Part shown: positions 45,241 to 54,669 of the stretch, piece after piece
How positions within the stretch are numbered: position 1 is the stretch's first letter
Layout of the letters: each line of letters begins with the position of its first letter
Source of the DNA: Moraxella bovis
GTDB taxonomy: Bacteria; Pseudomonadota; Gammaproteobacteria; Pseudomonadales; Moraxellaceae
DNA length: 64,000 bases
NCBI RefSeq assembly: GCF_002014975.1
Contig: NZ_MUXV01000022.1
Span: 1 to 64,000, forward strand
Direction of reading: 5' to 3'
Notes under the pieces: generated by a model
What the model was told of the DNA's origin: nothing
Databases searched by the model: none
The model's input: only the letters and a program-made list of their open reading frames with translations
Translations under genes and position numbers: made by a program

Positions 45241-48200
45241 AGTGTTGCACCTAGAAGTTTAAAAAAATCGTTAGACTTCCAACCAATACGAGAAAATTTG
45301 TGATATCTACAAACAGTAGAAATTTAAAAGGTCGTTAGACGCGTCGGCTGGATTATGGACGAAGGTAATCTACAAACAGTAGAAATTTAAAAGGTCGTTA
45401 GACCCACAAACCATACAATCCCAGTTATCAATCTACAAACAGTAGAAATTTAAAAGGTCGTTAGACAATAGCGGTACAAGGGCTATTTAATGGCATCTAC
45501 AAACAGTAGAAATTTAAAAGGTCGTTAGACGTCTGGATAGCGGTCATCTGTCATAATATCTACAAACAGTAGAAATTTAAAAGGTCGTTAGACATTTGAG
45601 CGTTAATCCATTTTCTAGCCATCTACAAACAGTAGAAATTTAAAAGGTCGTTAGACTTTACTTGGTATGAGATACGCCAATTATATCTACAAACAGTAGA
45701 AATTTAAAAGGTCGTTAGACACACAGTCAAAGGCTTTGCCATAGTCAAATCTACAAACAGTAGAAATTTAAAAGGTCGTTAGACAACCCTTTAAAAAGTT
45801 TTGACTATATAATCTACAAACAGTAGAAATTTAAAAGGTCGTTAGACCAAGCCTTAACCGAAATCGCCAAAAAAAATCTACAAACAGTAGAAATTTAAAA
45901 GGTCGTTAGACAGGCTATAACATCTTAGGCGATTACTATCTACAAACAGTAGAAATTTAAAAGGTCGTTAGACCTGCCTAAGACTAAGACGGCGTATACT
46001 ATCTACAAACAGTAGAAATTTAAAAGGTCGTTAGACTTATCTAAACCAACTTAATGAAGTCGTATCTACAAACAGTAGAAATTTAAAAGGTCGTTAGACA
46101 GGTACATCAAGCGGTGGAGTATGTGCAATCTACAAACAGTAGAAATTTAAAAGGTCGTTAGACCATTGAATGTGAAACGCCATATTTTAGGATCTACAAA
46201 CAGTAGAAATTTAAAAGGTCGTTAGACAACGATATTTATGACAAAAGATATTATTTATCTACAAACAGTAGAAATTTAAAAGGTCGTTAGACCTTGATGG
46301 GGGTATTATAACCAAAGTAAATCTACAAACAGTAGAAATTTAAAAGGTCGTTAGACGCACACGTCTGCCTTTTTTATAATCTCATCTACAAACAGTAGAA
46401 ATTTAAAAGGTCGTTAGACTCCACGCAAATGAGTATGAATGTATTGGGATCTACAAACAGTAGAAATTTAAAAGGTCGTTAGACTTTTTAGAGAGCCTTG
46501 TAATACCAAATCATCTACAAACAGTAGAAATTTAAAAGGTCGTTAGACTTCAAAAGCTCGCTTGTGAGATGATAGATCTACAAACAGTAGAAATTTAAAA
46601 GGTCGTTAGACTCCAAATTGGTTAAGGTGCGTTTTCGGCATCTACAAACAGTAGAAATTTAAAAGGTCGTTAGACTTAATTTTTATTGGCTTAACACAGC
46701 TGATCTACAAACAGTAGAAATTTAAAAGGTCGTTAGACTTGATTACACCAAAAATGGTGTATAACCATCTACAAACAGTAGAAATTTAAAAGGTCGTTAG
46801 ACAAAATACAGGTGCAATCATGCAAAAACATCTACAAACAGTAGAAATTTAAAAGGTCGTTAGACTTTTCTTGCTTATCAGCAAGGTTTGGTGTATCTAC
46901 AAACAGTAGAAATTTAAAAGGTCGTTAGACGATGGGGGTATTATAGTCATAACTATATCTACAAACAGTAGAAATTTAAAAGGTCGTTAGACTAATCAAA
47001 GGTAAAGCAACTATAAGTTATCTACAAACAGTAGAAATTTAAAAGGTCGTTAGACATGAGATACGACAAAATGGCGTTCTCTCTATCTACAAACAGTAGA
47101 AATTTAAAAGGTCGTTAGACGTGGTCTCACTCTCGGCTTTACTAGATCTACAAACAGTAGAAATTTAAAAGGTCGTTAGACGCGTAACGTTCCATCGGAC
47201 GATTGGGGGATCTACAAACAGTAGAAATTTAAAAGGTCGTTAGACGCATAAATCAAGATGGGGCAACACCGCTATCTACAAACAGTAGAAATTTAAAAGG
47301 TCGTTAGACTAAGGCGGGAACACAACAAGCATTATCATCTACAAACAGTAGAAATTTAAAAGGTCGTTAGACTGTAATCTATGCCAATAGAATTATAAAT
47401 CTACAAACAGTAGAAATTTAAAAGGTCGTTAGACAATACAAGTATTGTTAATTAGTGTTTTAATCTACAAACAGTAGAAATTTAAAAGGTCGTTAGACAT
47501 TTGTCACATCGGACATTCATGATAGATCTACAAACAGTAGAAATTTAAAAGGTCGTTAGACGACATAGGACATTTCCTTTCTAGGTTAAATCTACAAACA
47601 GTAGAAATTTAAAAGGTCGTTAGACTGACATCGTGCCAATCAAGGTTTTGGCGAATCTACAAACAGTAGAAATTTAAAAGGTCGTTAGACTCCTGTGGCG
47701 AGCCAATGGGGGTTTACGCCATCTACAAACAGTAGAAATTTAAAAGGTCGTTAGACATAAAAAAAGCGATGATGACACTTTGTATCTACAAACAGTAGAA
47801 ATTTAAAAGGTCGTTAGACCCATGCAAGGGGGTATTTGCACAGTAATCTACAAACAGTAGAAATTTAAAAGGTCGTTAGACAAGAGCGTCCGCAGCGAAA
47901 GCGGACGATATCTACAAACAGTAGAAATTTAAAAGGTCGTTAGACATATGGGTATAATGAGTATGTTTTTAACTATCTACAAACAGTAGAAATTTAAAAG
48001 GTCGTTAGACCTTCAATCCCTGACGCATTCCATAATAAATCTACAAACAGTAGAAATTTAAAAGGTCGTTAGACTAGGGCGGTTAGCGGCTCAAAACCTG
48101 CAATCTACAAACAGTAGAAATTTAAAAGGTCGTTAGACCTGATGTTGCGGAGATTTTGGAAATTATCTACAAACAGTAGAAATTTAAAAGGTCGTTAGAC

Positions 48201-48646
48201 TTTTGTGATAAAAGCAATGGAGTTTAATCTACAAACAGTAGAAATTTAAAAGGTCGTTAGACTAACTGCCGTATGCACGACAGCGATGAATCTACAAACA
48301 GTAGAAATTTAAAAGGTCGTTAGACATCCCAAAATTGGGATATAATTAGCCTATATCTACAAACAGTAGAAATTTAAAAGGTCGTTAGACCTCCACATTC
48401 TCAACATTTTTTTATAGTGATCTACAAACAGTAGAAATTTAAAAGGTCGTTAGACCCTAATGGTGGCTAATTCTGCGGTTACTCATCTACAAACAGTAGA
48501 AATTTAAAAGGTCGTTAGACAAAATAACGCTTGCATAGAATTTTATATCTACAAACAGTAGAAATTTAAAAGGTCGTTAGACCACAAATACACCGTTGGG
48601 GTATTATCGTATCTACAAACAGTAGAAATTTAAAAGGTCGTTAGAC
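45241..48646 (-). CRISPR. Type V-A CRISPR array, 53 intact repeats
   Basis: 53 identical-looking 36-nt repeats run from 45305 to 48646, with 52 spacers of about 26-30 nt between them. On the minus strand the repeat opens GTCTAACGAC and closes with AATTTCTACTGTTTGTAGAT. The last part is the Cas12a pseudoknot handle (stem TCTAC/GTAGA). A decayed repeat at 45241-45276 and one more spacer (45277-45304) form the trailer end, so transcription goes right to left from the leader at 48647-48827. Repeats near the leader show no changes. Cas12a processes such transcripts itself; no tracrRNA is needed. The large size implies long activity. Confidence 0.97.
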
Positions 48647-48827
48647 CCGTTTTGAGGTATTTTTAATGATTTTTTGAGAAATTAGCAAGTTTTTTGCACA
48701 AAAAATAATCATTTTTACCGACAAAACATGATAAATCACGCATTAAGACTGGGGTTTGCAAAGTAAATATTTTAGCTTGATTTAGCTCTCTTATTATAAC
48801 AAACCTCATCATTTTTTCCAAGACTTT
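48647..48827 (-). promoter_or_regulatory. CRISPR leader with promoter
   Basis: On the minus strand TTGGAA (48816-48821), a 17-bp spacer and TATAAT (48793-48798) preceded by TG (extended -10, TGTTATAAT) make a good promoter. Transcription should start near 48786, about 140 bp before the first repeat. AT-rich leader DNA fills the rest; new spacers would be added at 48611-48646. Confidence 0.8.
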
Positions 48828-49097
48828 TTATAAAATCAACAAATCCTCATTGCGATGTTTGGCATGGCCAAACCTTAATACTTCACGTTCTGTAAACCGA
48901 AAAATAATCACACTATCCGCCCCTGTAAATAAAGGCTCAAATTCTGCTTTTATTTTTTCGGTGATGATATTTAAAATGCGTTCGCTGTTTTGGATTTCGT
49001 ACACCGAATATTGCAATCTATCGCCATATTGCATTAAAAATTTGGCAAATCGTCCACGCACTTTATTATCACTGATATCATAACTGACGATTATCAT
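48828..49097 (-). CDS. cas2: CRISPR-associated protein Cas2
   Basis: 89 residues starting MIIVSYDISDNKVRGRF (the ferredoxin-fold strand with its Asp) and continuing YGDRLQYSVYEIQ. It forms the Cas1-Cas2 complex for spacer integration. The start overlaps the cas1 stop by 4 bp (ATGA). Next to the leader. Confidence 0.95.
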   Translation of the reverse strand: MIIVSYDISDNKVRGRFAKFLMQYGDRLQYSVYEIQNSERILNIITEKIKAEFEPLFTGADSVIIFRFTEREVLRFGHAKHRNEDLLIL

Positions 49098-50122
49098 ACA
49101 TCTTCTCCATTTGCTTGTATGTCAAAGCTTGGCAACATCAAAACTAATTCATCAAACGCCATATCTTTATCAGCATATTTCATATATGCACGATAAAAAT
49201 CCCTGATATAAACAAATATTGGCACTTTATGGGCGATGATTGCCTGCATTAAAATGGCATTATACGTTCGCTGATGTTCGGGTTTTAATTGGTATTGCAT
49301 TTTTATTTGATGAAAATGCTCTGTTTTAAATTGCCCAAGATTAAATGATGTTAATACCTGCTTATCCACGATACAGCGAAATGGTTCAACCAAATCACAT
49401 ACCAGAGATTTTCTTTTATACCAAAGCTGATGAAGCATGCCTTTATAAACATCAAAACCAAATAATCTCAAATTTATCTCTATATAATTAAATAATAGCG
49501 TATAACCCATATCCAGCACCACATTAACAGAGTCTATTTTCAGGCGTGGTTTTCTGCCTTGCCAAGAGATGTGTTTTAATTGCCCAAAATGATATTTAAA
49601 ATAACTTTTGGCAATATTACCCTCTATACCCATTAATTCATCCAAACGTTTGGTTTGACCAATCTGCCTTTGATAATCAGTCAATGTCTCTATCATTTGG
49701 CGTAATTCATCGTCTTTTTTACGAATGCCTTTTAATAAAGTGATAGAATTATTGGCTTTTTGTTCTATAAAATTTTTGGCAAAATTCAAGACTTGATTAT
49801 CGCCAATGGCGTATTGCTTTTGTCTTAATAGATAATTTGCCTCACCAAAAGAGCTGACAAACAAAATCGGTCTTAATCTTGAATTTAATAAAATCAAGGC
49901 AATGCCATATTTTTGACAAAATTCAATCAACACATTGGTCAGCGTACAATACCCAATAATCATCAGAGCCATGGCTTTATGGCGGGTGATTTTGGTTAAT
50001 GTCTCATCGCTGTCTTTGTTTTTGATGATGATATTGCCTTGCGAGATACAAAGATGATAGCCGCCCTCCAAGTTATTTAATAATATCATTTGTTTTTCTT
50101 TGATGTCCGAAATGCTAAGCAT
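49094..50122 (-). CDS. cas1: CRISPR-associated integrase Cas1
   Basis: 342 residues. The metal site is seen as Glu in GIEGNIAKSYF, His in GMLHQLWYKRKSLVCDLVEPFR and the acidic pair in the same helix. It is the catalytic subunit of spacer integration. Start ATG 50122 has RBS AAGGAAAAT; a Met 11 codons later would also give the standard fold. It is 13 bp after cas4. Confidence 0.95.
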   Translation of the reverse strand: MLSISDIKEKQMILLNNLEGGYHLCISQGNIIIKNKDSDETLTKITRHKAMALMIIGYCTLTNVLIEFCQKYGIALILLNSRLRPILFVSSFGEANYLLRQKQYAIGDNQVLNFAKNFIEQKANNSITLLKGIRKKDDELRQMIETLTDYQRQIGQTKRLDELMGIEGNIAKSYFKYHFGQLKHISWQGRKPRLKIDSVNVVLDMGYTLLFNYIEINLRLFGFDVYKGMLHQLWYKRKSLVCDLVEPFRCIVDKQVLTSFNLGQFKTEHFHQIKMQYQLKPEHQRTYNAILMQAIIAHKVPIFVYIRDFYRAYMKYADKDMAFDELVLMLPSFDIQANGEDV

Positions 50123-50135
50123 AGATTTTCCTTAT

Positions 50136-50690
50136 TTAGTCCGTCTTATCACACAAAGGCTGATAAATACAATGAGTGCATTTATTGGCATTAATGTAAA
50201 TATTATCAGTCATGGGATTATAATGACGTATTTTATACAAATGATTTTCAAACCAATCAATAATCTTATCATCAGGCAAAGCCAAAGCGTGGCTTTTATT
50301 ATCCGTCATCGAATAAAAACCCAAATAATCCACTTCAAACCCCATTTCTATCAAACAAAAATACTGGGCATAAAGCTGCAATTTATAACCATCATAAATC
50401 GTTTTAATCGTGCGTTTGCGTTCGATGAGTTTTTTGCTATCGGCAAAATATTGGTCAATTTTGCCTGTCAAGCCATATTTATCCGAATGCACCGCCATGG
50501 CAGTGATAACGGTCTTTTTGGTGCTGTATGTGCCATTATCCACGCCCTCATGAGCGATTTTCCCTTTGACTTGTGGCGTATCATGATATGTATCATCATC
50601 CAATGCCTGATAGACGTTATGTAGATAAATAGAATAGGGACAAAAAATAAAATCATTTAATTGACTGATGTTTAATGTATGATATTCCAT
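50136..50690 (-). CDS. cas4: CRISPR-associated exonuclease Cas4
   Basis: 184 residues. The iron-sulfur cluster cysteines are in FCPYSIYLH near the start and KCTHCIYQPLCD at the end; the RecB-like nuclease core has GKIDQYFADSKKLIERKRT (Asp and Glu-x-Lys). Cas4 trims prespacers and selects those with a correct PAM. ATG 50690 with GGGAG just upstream is preferred over a TTG at 50702. Confidence 0.93.
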   Translation of the reverse strand: MEYHTLNISQLNDFIFCPYSIYLHNVYQALDDDTYHDTPQVKGKIAHEGVDNGTYSTKKTVITAMAVHSDKYGLTGKIDQYFADSKKLIERKRTIKTIYDGYKLQLYAQYFCLIEMGFEVDYLGFYSMTDNKSHALALPDDKIIDWFENHLYKIRHYNPMTDNIYINANKCTHCIYQPLCDKTD

Positions 50691-50704
50691 GTCATCTCCC
50701 AAAT

Positions 50705-50731
50705 AAAAAGCCCAGCCGAAACTGAGCTTTT
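50705..50731 (-). terminator. Hairpin between cas12a and cas4 (possible attenuator)
   Basis: On the minus strand AAAAGCTCAG-TTTCGG-CTGGGCTTTTT is an intrinsic-terminator-like hairpin in the 46-bp gap just after the cas12a stop. It would let most transcripts end after cas12a and make cas4-cas1-cas2 depend on read-through or a separate promoter. Confidence 0.65.
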
Positions 50732-50736
50732 AGCGA

Positions 50737-53700
50737 TTAGCGGTTTTGAGCGAAGTTTAGCCATGTTTGATTGTCAATGGCAAGTTTGACTTTATTCAAA
50801 TCATCGCTGTCTTTTAGTTCATTTAATAGCCATAAGCCCTTTAATGCGATATGATACGCCCCATTGGCGTCCGCATTTTGTGGCTGTGTATCATCCGCCA
50901 ATGCCGAATTAAAAAACACACCCTCATCATTTGCCACAGGCGATAAAATAAAATCTTCATCGCTACTGGCGTTACTATATCTTAATGCAAGCAATGTCTT
51001 TAATAGATACATCAGCGATTTATGAAATTCTTTATCGTTATTTTGGCAAATATCCATGACCAGATTTGGCTGTTTTTCATTGATGTGATGACGAGCAAAT
51101 AGCGATTTTAATTCATCATTGACATTAATACCCTTTGTCGTTCCTTTATTTTTATTGGCGGTTTTGTCATACACATAACGTTTATCGCCATGCGAGCAAA
51201 TCGTCCATTTTTGGCGAGAGTTTTTGGCTTTGTCAGTAAATTTGGCATAATCAATATGAAATTCAAAATAACCCTTATCTGCGTTATAACAAATCTTATC
51301 AAATTTACCAAAAAACGCTTGCGACTGAGCGATATTTTCATAACGTGGTTTTAACAAATCCACAAAGCCCGTTTCAGGGTCTATTTTACTGGTATTCCAT
51401 GCAGGCACATAGAATAAAAAGCCTGTTTGTTTGCCAATGCTTTTTAGATCAGTAAAATTATTGGTCAGTTGCAGGGCATTTTTGTATGAGCCAATCTCAT
51501 CATCTGCCTTATCTTTTAATACCAAATGGTTTAGCTTTTTGATTAAGGCGTTTTCAAAGTTTTGGTAAATTTGTTTTTCCACCTTAAAGCGACCACGTTT
51601 AAACCCAAAATTTAAATCCTCTAACACCACAATGGCATTATATTTAAGCATAAGCTGGCTGATTTGATGTACCACATGGCTTAGATAGCCCGATTTTAGC
51701 TCTTTTATGGTCTCAATCTCACCCCAACCGACACGAGCATTTAGGCGTTCTATTTCTCTCTTGTCTAGTATTTTATGATAATGCGTGGTCATTTGTGTAC
51801 CATTTGCCGATGTGGTGATGATGTCATTGAGACTACGCTGTTCTAAGATTTCGCCTTTGCTATTAATCACGGTCAGATATAGCAAATGTCGCTCTCCACG
51901 GTCTATGCCTATGACATTCACCTCATCATATTGCTGTATGCTTTCATTAACTTTTTTATTAAATTCTTTAATCGTCATGCCCTGCACACCAAAATTCATG
52001 GTAATAGGTACATGTAGCATAAACTTATCTTGGGTATAGCGTTTATCTTTGATGATGTCATAGACAAATTGACGCTTTTTTGGATTATCAGGATTTTTAT
52101 TTTCTAATACCTCGCCTGCACGATGAATGGTGGTTTCATTCATATCCAAAGATGCCTTACGATAAAATATCTGTGCCTCGCCATTTAATTTATAAATTGG
52201 ATCGGCAAGGTTATCTTCGCTAAACAACGCCTTAAAATACAGAGTATGCAAATTGGGCTTACCGTGAGCCTTGGGCGAGAAATCTTTATTATAAATCTGG
52301 AATAAATACAACTGACCTTGTTCAACCAACTCGTCAATATAATCGGCGTTGATATCCACAAATTTTACTTGATAACCTTGTGGTTCGACTTCTCTATAAA
52401 AATCACTCAAATCCTGATAGCTACTGGTTGGCGAAAATTTAAAACCAAAATGTTGCCATTCTGGATGTTTATTAATACCCGCCTTAAAAAAATCAATCAA
52501 CGCATGGCAGTCTTTTAGATTAAAATTATCGCCTTTTTTGTGCGTGCCTTTTGCATATTTATCCAGTAGTTCAGCAGAAGGGTTATAATAATCCAAATTA
52601 CTCTTGGCAAAAAATACTTTGGGTAGCATTTTATTAGGTCCGGGCAATAATTTATAAATCATTTTTTGATAAATATTTTTGCCTGTATTTGGAGCATTAT
52701 CAAATACTTTTTTATGAGCTTTATCTAATAACGCCAAATAATAACAACCGTCTTTTTGTAAGATAACCCCAAAATTATCTTTTTCTTTATTCAAATCCCA
52801 CCCGTTTAATAATGTCGGATTGCCAAAGTTTAATTTATATTTTTCGGTGCTAAATGGCTTTTGCGACAGATAATCACGCACTTTGTTATAAAGCGTGGGA
52901 ATCTTGGCAAGCTCATCATACAACGCCCCAAACTCACCATAAAAATTGCCGTCTTGGTTGTCTAGCGTGGTTTTGGTCGTTAATAACTTGGCAAAATGCA
53001 CCACGTTTAGGGTGTTGTCTAGCAGCTCTTTTAGTTGCCTGATTTCAGGGTTTTTGCCTAACTGAATTTTGGGCAATGCTCGCTCGCCTGCTGGACGTTC
53101 ACGCTCCAAAAAACCCTTAATGGTGCTGTGGTTGTTGTGTATTTTTTGGATTGGATTGTCCACGCCTGCCAGACCGTGTTTGAAATACTGTCCAAGTTTG
53201 CCCGCCTGCACAGACTCATCATCATGCCTAGCAGTATAATGCTCTATCGCCTGCTCAAGGCTTGCCAAGGAATGCACGCCTTTGATGAATTTGTCTTTTT
53301 CTTTTGTTAGTTTTTCTTTGGCATTGTCGGTTTTGGCTTTGGCAAATCTCTCATTAAACTCTGGACTCACCACATCCACATAATAGCCGTCTAACACCCG
53401 ACCCAACAAGGCAAAATCACCAAATGCCTGCTTGGATAGTTCATTTAAATTTTTATGCTCAACATAAATGCCGTCCTTTTGATAGTCATCAAACCCATCA
53501 AATAAGCTTTGCACCTTGGCAAAAACATCAGCATAATGGCGGTAAAATTCATTGACCGCTTGACAAACTTCGCTGTCATCAGCAAATTTGCTTGGCAAAA
53601 ATGACACACCCATGCCGTCGCTTAGGATTTGTTTGTGCAGGGGGCGTAATTTGGCGATACGTTCGGATTTGTGGCAATGTTGGTTGTGATGACTATTGAT

Positions 53701-54522
53701 AAGCTCATTGATACCTTTTATCTTGCGAGAACCTGCCTCGCCACTGATACCGCCAAGCAGGGTATTATAAGCCGTGATACCCTCTTGGGTTAAAAGCTTG
53801 TGATAGCCGTCCAGATGACTTGCCAGCGACACATCCAAGCCACTCGCAGTCAGCTCATTTATAATCTGGTCATACAACGCCGAGTGCTTTTGTTTGATGG
53901 TTGTCAGTATTTGTAGGTTGTCAATAAAGCGTGGTAAGTTTTCATGAATCAGACGATAGGCAATGGAGGTGTGTTTATCCTCATCGCTGTACATGTTTTT
54001 GCGGTTGTCATGAAAGCCAGTAAAGTAAGTGCTAAACTTCTCAAAATGGGCAAGGTGAGCAAGCTTGGGTGATGAGTCGCCCTCTTGGGCGATGACAAAT
54101 TTCGCCAAATCACCAAGCTTCTTGCCGTCCTTAAAGAGCTTTGCCCCAAACAAGCGGTCATAACCCGCCTTGTATTTTCCGCCATTACCGATGGGCTTCA
54201 CAATCTCTTTTCTTAAAACTGCTTGCAAGTCCTTTAGCTGTTTTTGCAATCCATCGTCTTTGGGATTTTTTCTAAATTTTAAATACACATCATAAAATTC
54301 TGCCAGCTTAGTTAGCTTAACTTCGCCCATCATATCAGCGATAAAATCACGATGATAATCGTCCAACATCGCCTTCACCTTTTGGTACATGTCCGCCATG
54401 GTCTCATCTTGGCTCAAAAAGTTTTTGGCATGGATATGCTCTAATGTCTTGCCAATGGGCTTTAATTCAAAACGCACGGTTTTTGATAGGGGATATAAAT
54501 GGGTAAACTCTTGAAATAACAT
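50737..54522 (-). CDS. cas12a: Cas12a (Cpf1) effector nuclease
   Basis: 1261 residues; the N-terminus FTHLYPLSKTVRFELKPIGK is the Cas12a signature. The RuvC catalytic acids, counted from the sequence, are Asp874 (VIGIDRGERHLL), Glu968 (VVLEDLNFGFKRGR) and Asp1218 (ADANGAYHIALKG). The bridge helix and the Nuc region (WTICSHGDKRYVYD) are present, so it should cleave DNA and process its own crRNA. It is shorter than the 1373-residue M. bovoculi 237 protein and matches the length of the short M. bovoculi variants I remember. RBS CGGAGA, ATG at 54522. It is the first gene of the operon, read from the promoter at 54571-54599. Confidence 0.97.
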   Translation of the reverse strand: MLFQEFTHLYPLSKTVRFELKPIGKTLEHIHAKNFLSQDETMADMYQKVKAMLDDYHRDFIADMMGEVKLTKLAEFYDVYLKFRKNPKDDGLQKQLKDLQAVLRKEIVKPIGNGGKYKAGYDRLFGAKLFKDGKKLGDLAKFVIAQEGDSSPKLAHLAHFEKFSTYFTGFHDNRKNMYSDEDKHTSIAYRLIHENLPRFIDNLQILTTIKQKHSALYDQIINELTASGLDVSLASHLDGYHKLLTQEGITAYNTLLGGISGEAGSRKIKGINELINSHHNQHCHKSERIAKLRPLHKQILSDGMGVSFLPSKFADDSEVCQAVNEFYRHYADVFAKVQSLFDGFDDYQKDGIYVEHKNLNELSKQAFGDFALLGRVLDGYYVDVVSPEFNERFAKAKTDNAKEKLTKEKDKFIKGVHSLASLEQAIEHYTARHDDESVQAGKLGQYFKHGLAGVDNPIQKIHNNHSTIKGFLERERPAGERALPKIQLGKNPEIRQLKELLDNTLNVVHFAKLLTTKTTLDNQDGNFYGEFGALYDELAKIPTLYNKVRDYLSQKPFSTEKYKLNFGNPTLLNGWDLNKEKDNFGVILQKDGCYYLALLDKAHKKVFDNAPNTGKNIYQKMIYKLLPGPNKMLPKVFFAKSNLDYYNPSAELLDKYAKGTHKKGDNFNLKDCHALIDFFKAGINKHPEWQHFGFKFSPTSSYQDLSDFYREVEPQGYQVKFVDINADYIDELVEQGQLYLFQIYNKDFSPKAHGKPNLHTLYFKALFSEDNLADPIYKLNGEAQIFYRKASLDMNETTIHRAGEVLENKNPDNPKKRQFVYDIIKDKRYTQDKFMLHVPITMNFGVQGMTIKEFNKKVNESIQQYDEVNVIGIDRGERHLLYLTVINSKGEILEQRSLNDIITTSANGTQMTTHYHKILDKREIERLNARVGWGEIETIKELKSGYLSHVVHQISQLMLKYNAIVVLEDLNFGFKRGRFKVEKQIYQNFENALIKKLNHLVLKDKADDEIGSYKNALQLTNNFTDLKSIGKQTGFLFYVPAWNTSKIDPETGFVDLLKPRYENIAQSQAFFGKFDKICYNADKGYFEFHIDYAKFTDKAKNSRQKWTICSHGDKRYVYDKTANKNKGTTKGINVNDELKSLFARHHINEKQPNLVMDICQNNDKEFHKSLMYLLKTLLALRYSNASSDEDFILSPVANDEGVFFNSALADDTQPQNADANGAYHIALKGLWLLNELKDSDDLNKVKLAIDNQTWLNFAQNR

Positions 54523-54551
54523 AAAAAATCTCCGTTTAGTGGTGGCTGGGT

Positions 54552-54567
54552 ACTGTTTTGGTACAGT
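54552..54567. promoter_or_regulatory. Inverted repeat at the cas12a transcription start
   Basis: ACTGT-TTTGGT-ACAGT lies across the predicted cas12a start site (about 54564). It may be an operator for a protein regulator or a leader hairpin. Only 5-bp arms, so the support is modest. Confidence 0.35.
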
Positions 54568-54570
54568 TGT

Positions 54571-54599
54571 ATTTTATAAAAGGCGATTTGTCTTGTCAA
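54571..54599 (-). promoter_or_regulatory. cas12a promoter
   Basis: On the minus strand a perfect TTGACA (54594-54599), a 17-bp spacer and TAAAAT (54571-54576). Upstream of the -35 box is an A-rich UP-like stretch. Such strong boxes suggest that repression is needed to keep Cas12a low. Confidence 0.88.
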
Positions 54600-54605
54600 T
54601 ATTTT

Positions 54606-54618
54606 TTTATGAGAATAT
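54606..54618 (+). promoter_or_regulatory. Predicted Cas12a/CreR binding site upstream of the cas12a promoter
   Basis: PAM TTTA (54606-54609) is followed by TGAGAATAT (54610-54618). Those nine bases are identical to the first nine guide bases of the solitary repeat RNA at 54705-54713. The site begins 6 bp from the -35 box of cas12a and overlaps its A-rich upstream element. Matching stops after base 9, too little for cleavage by what is known of Cas12a, but enough for seed binding. Confidence 0.8.
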
Positions 54619-54653
54619 ATTATATGATAAAGATATCATTTTATGATATGTTG

Positions 54654-54662
54654 TGTTATAAT
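54654..54662 (+). promoter_or_regulatory. Extended -10 promoter of the solitary repeat RNA / apbE
   Basis: TG-T-TATAAT at 54654-54662 predicts a start at about 54669-54670, exactly at the first base of the solitary repeat. The -35 region is poor, which the extended -10 would offset. The same TGTTATAAT occurs in the array leader. Confidence 0.75.
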
Positions 54663-54669
54663 TTTAGCC

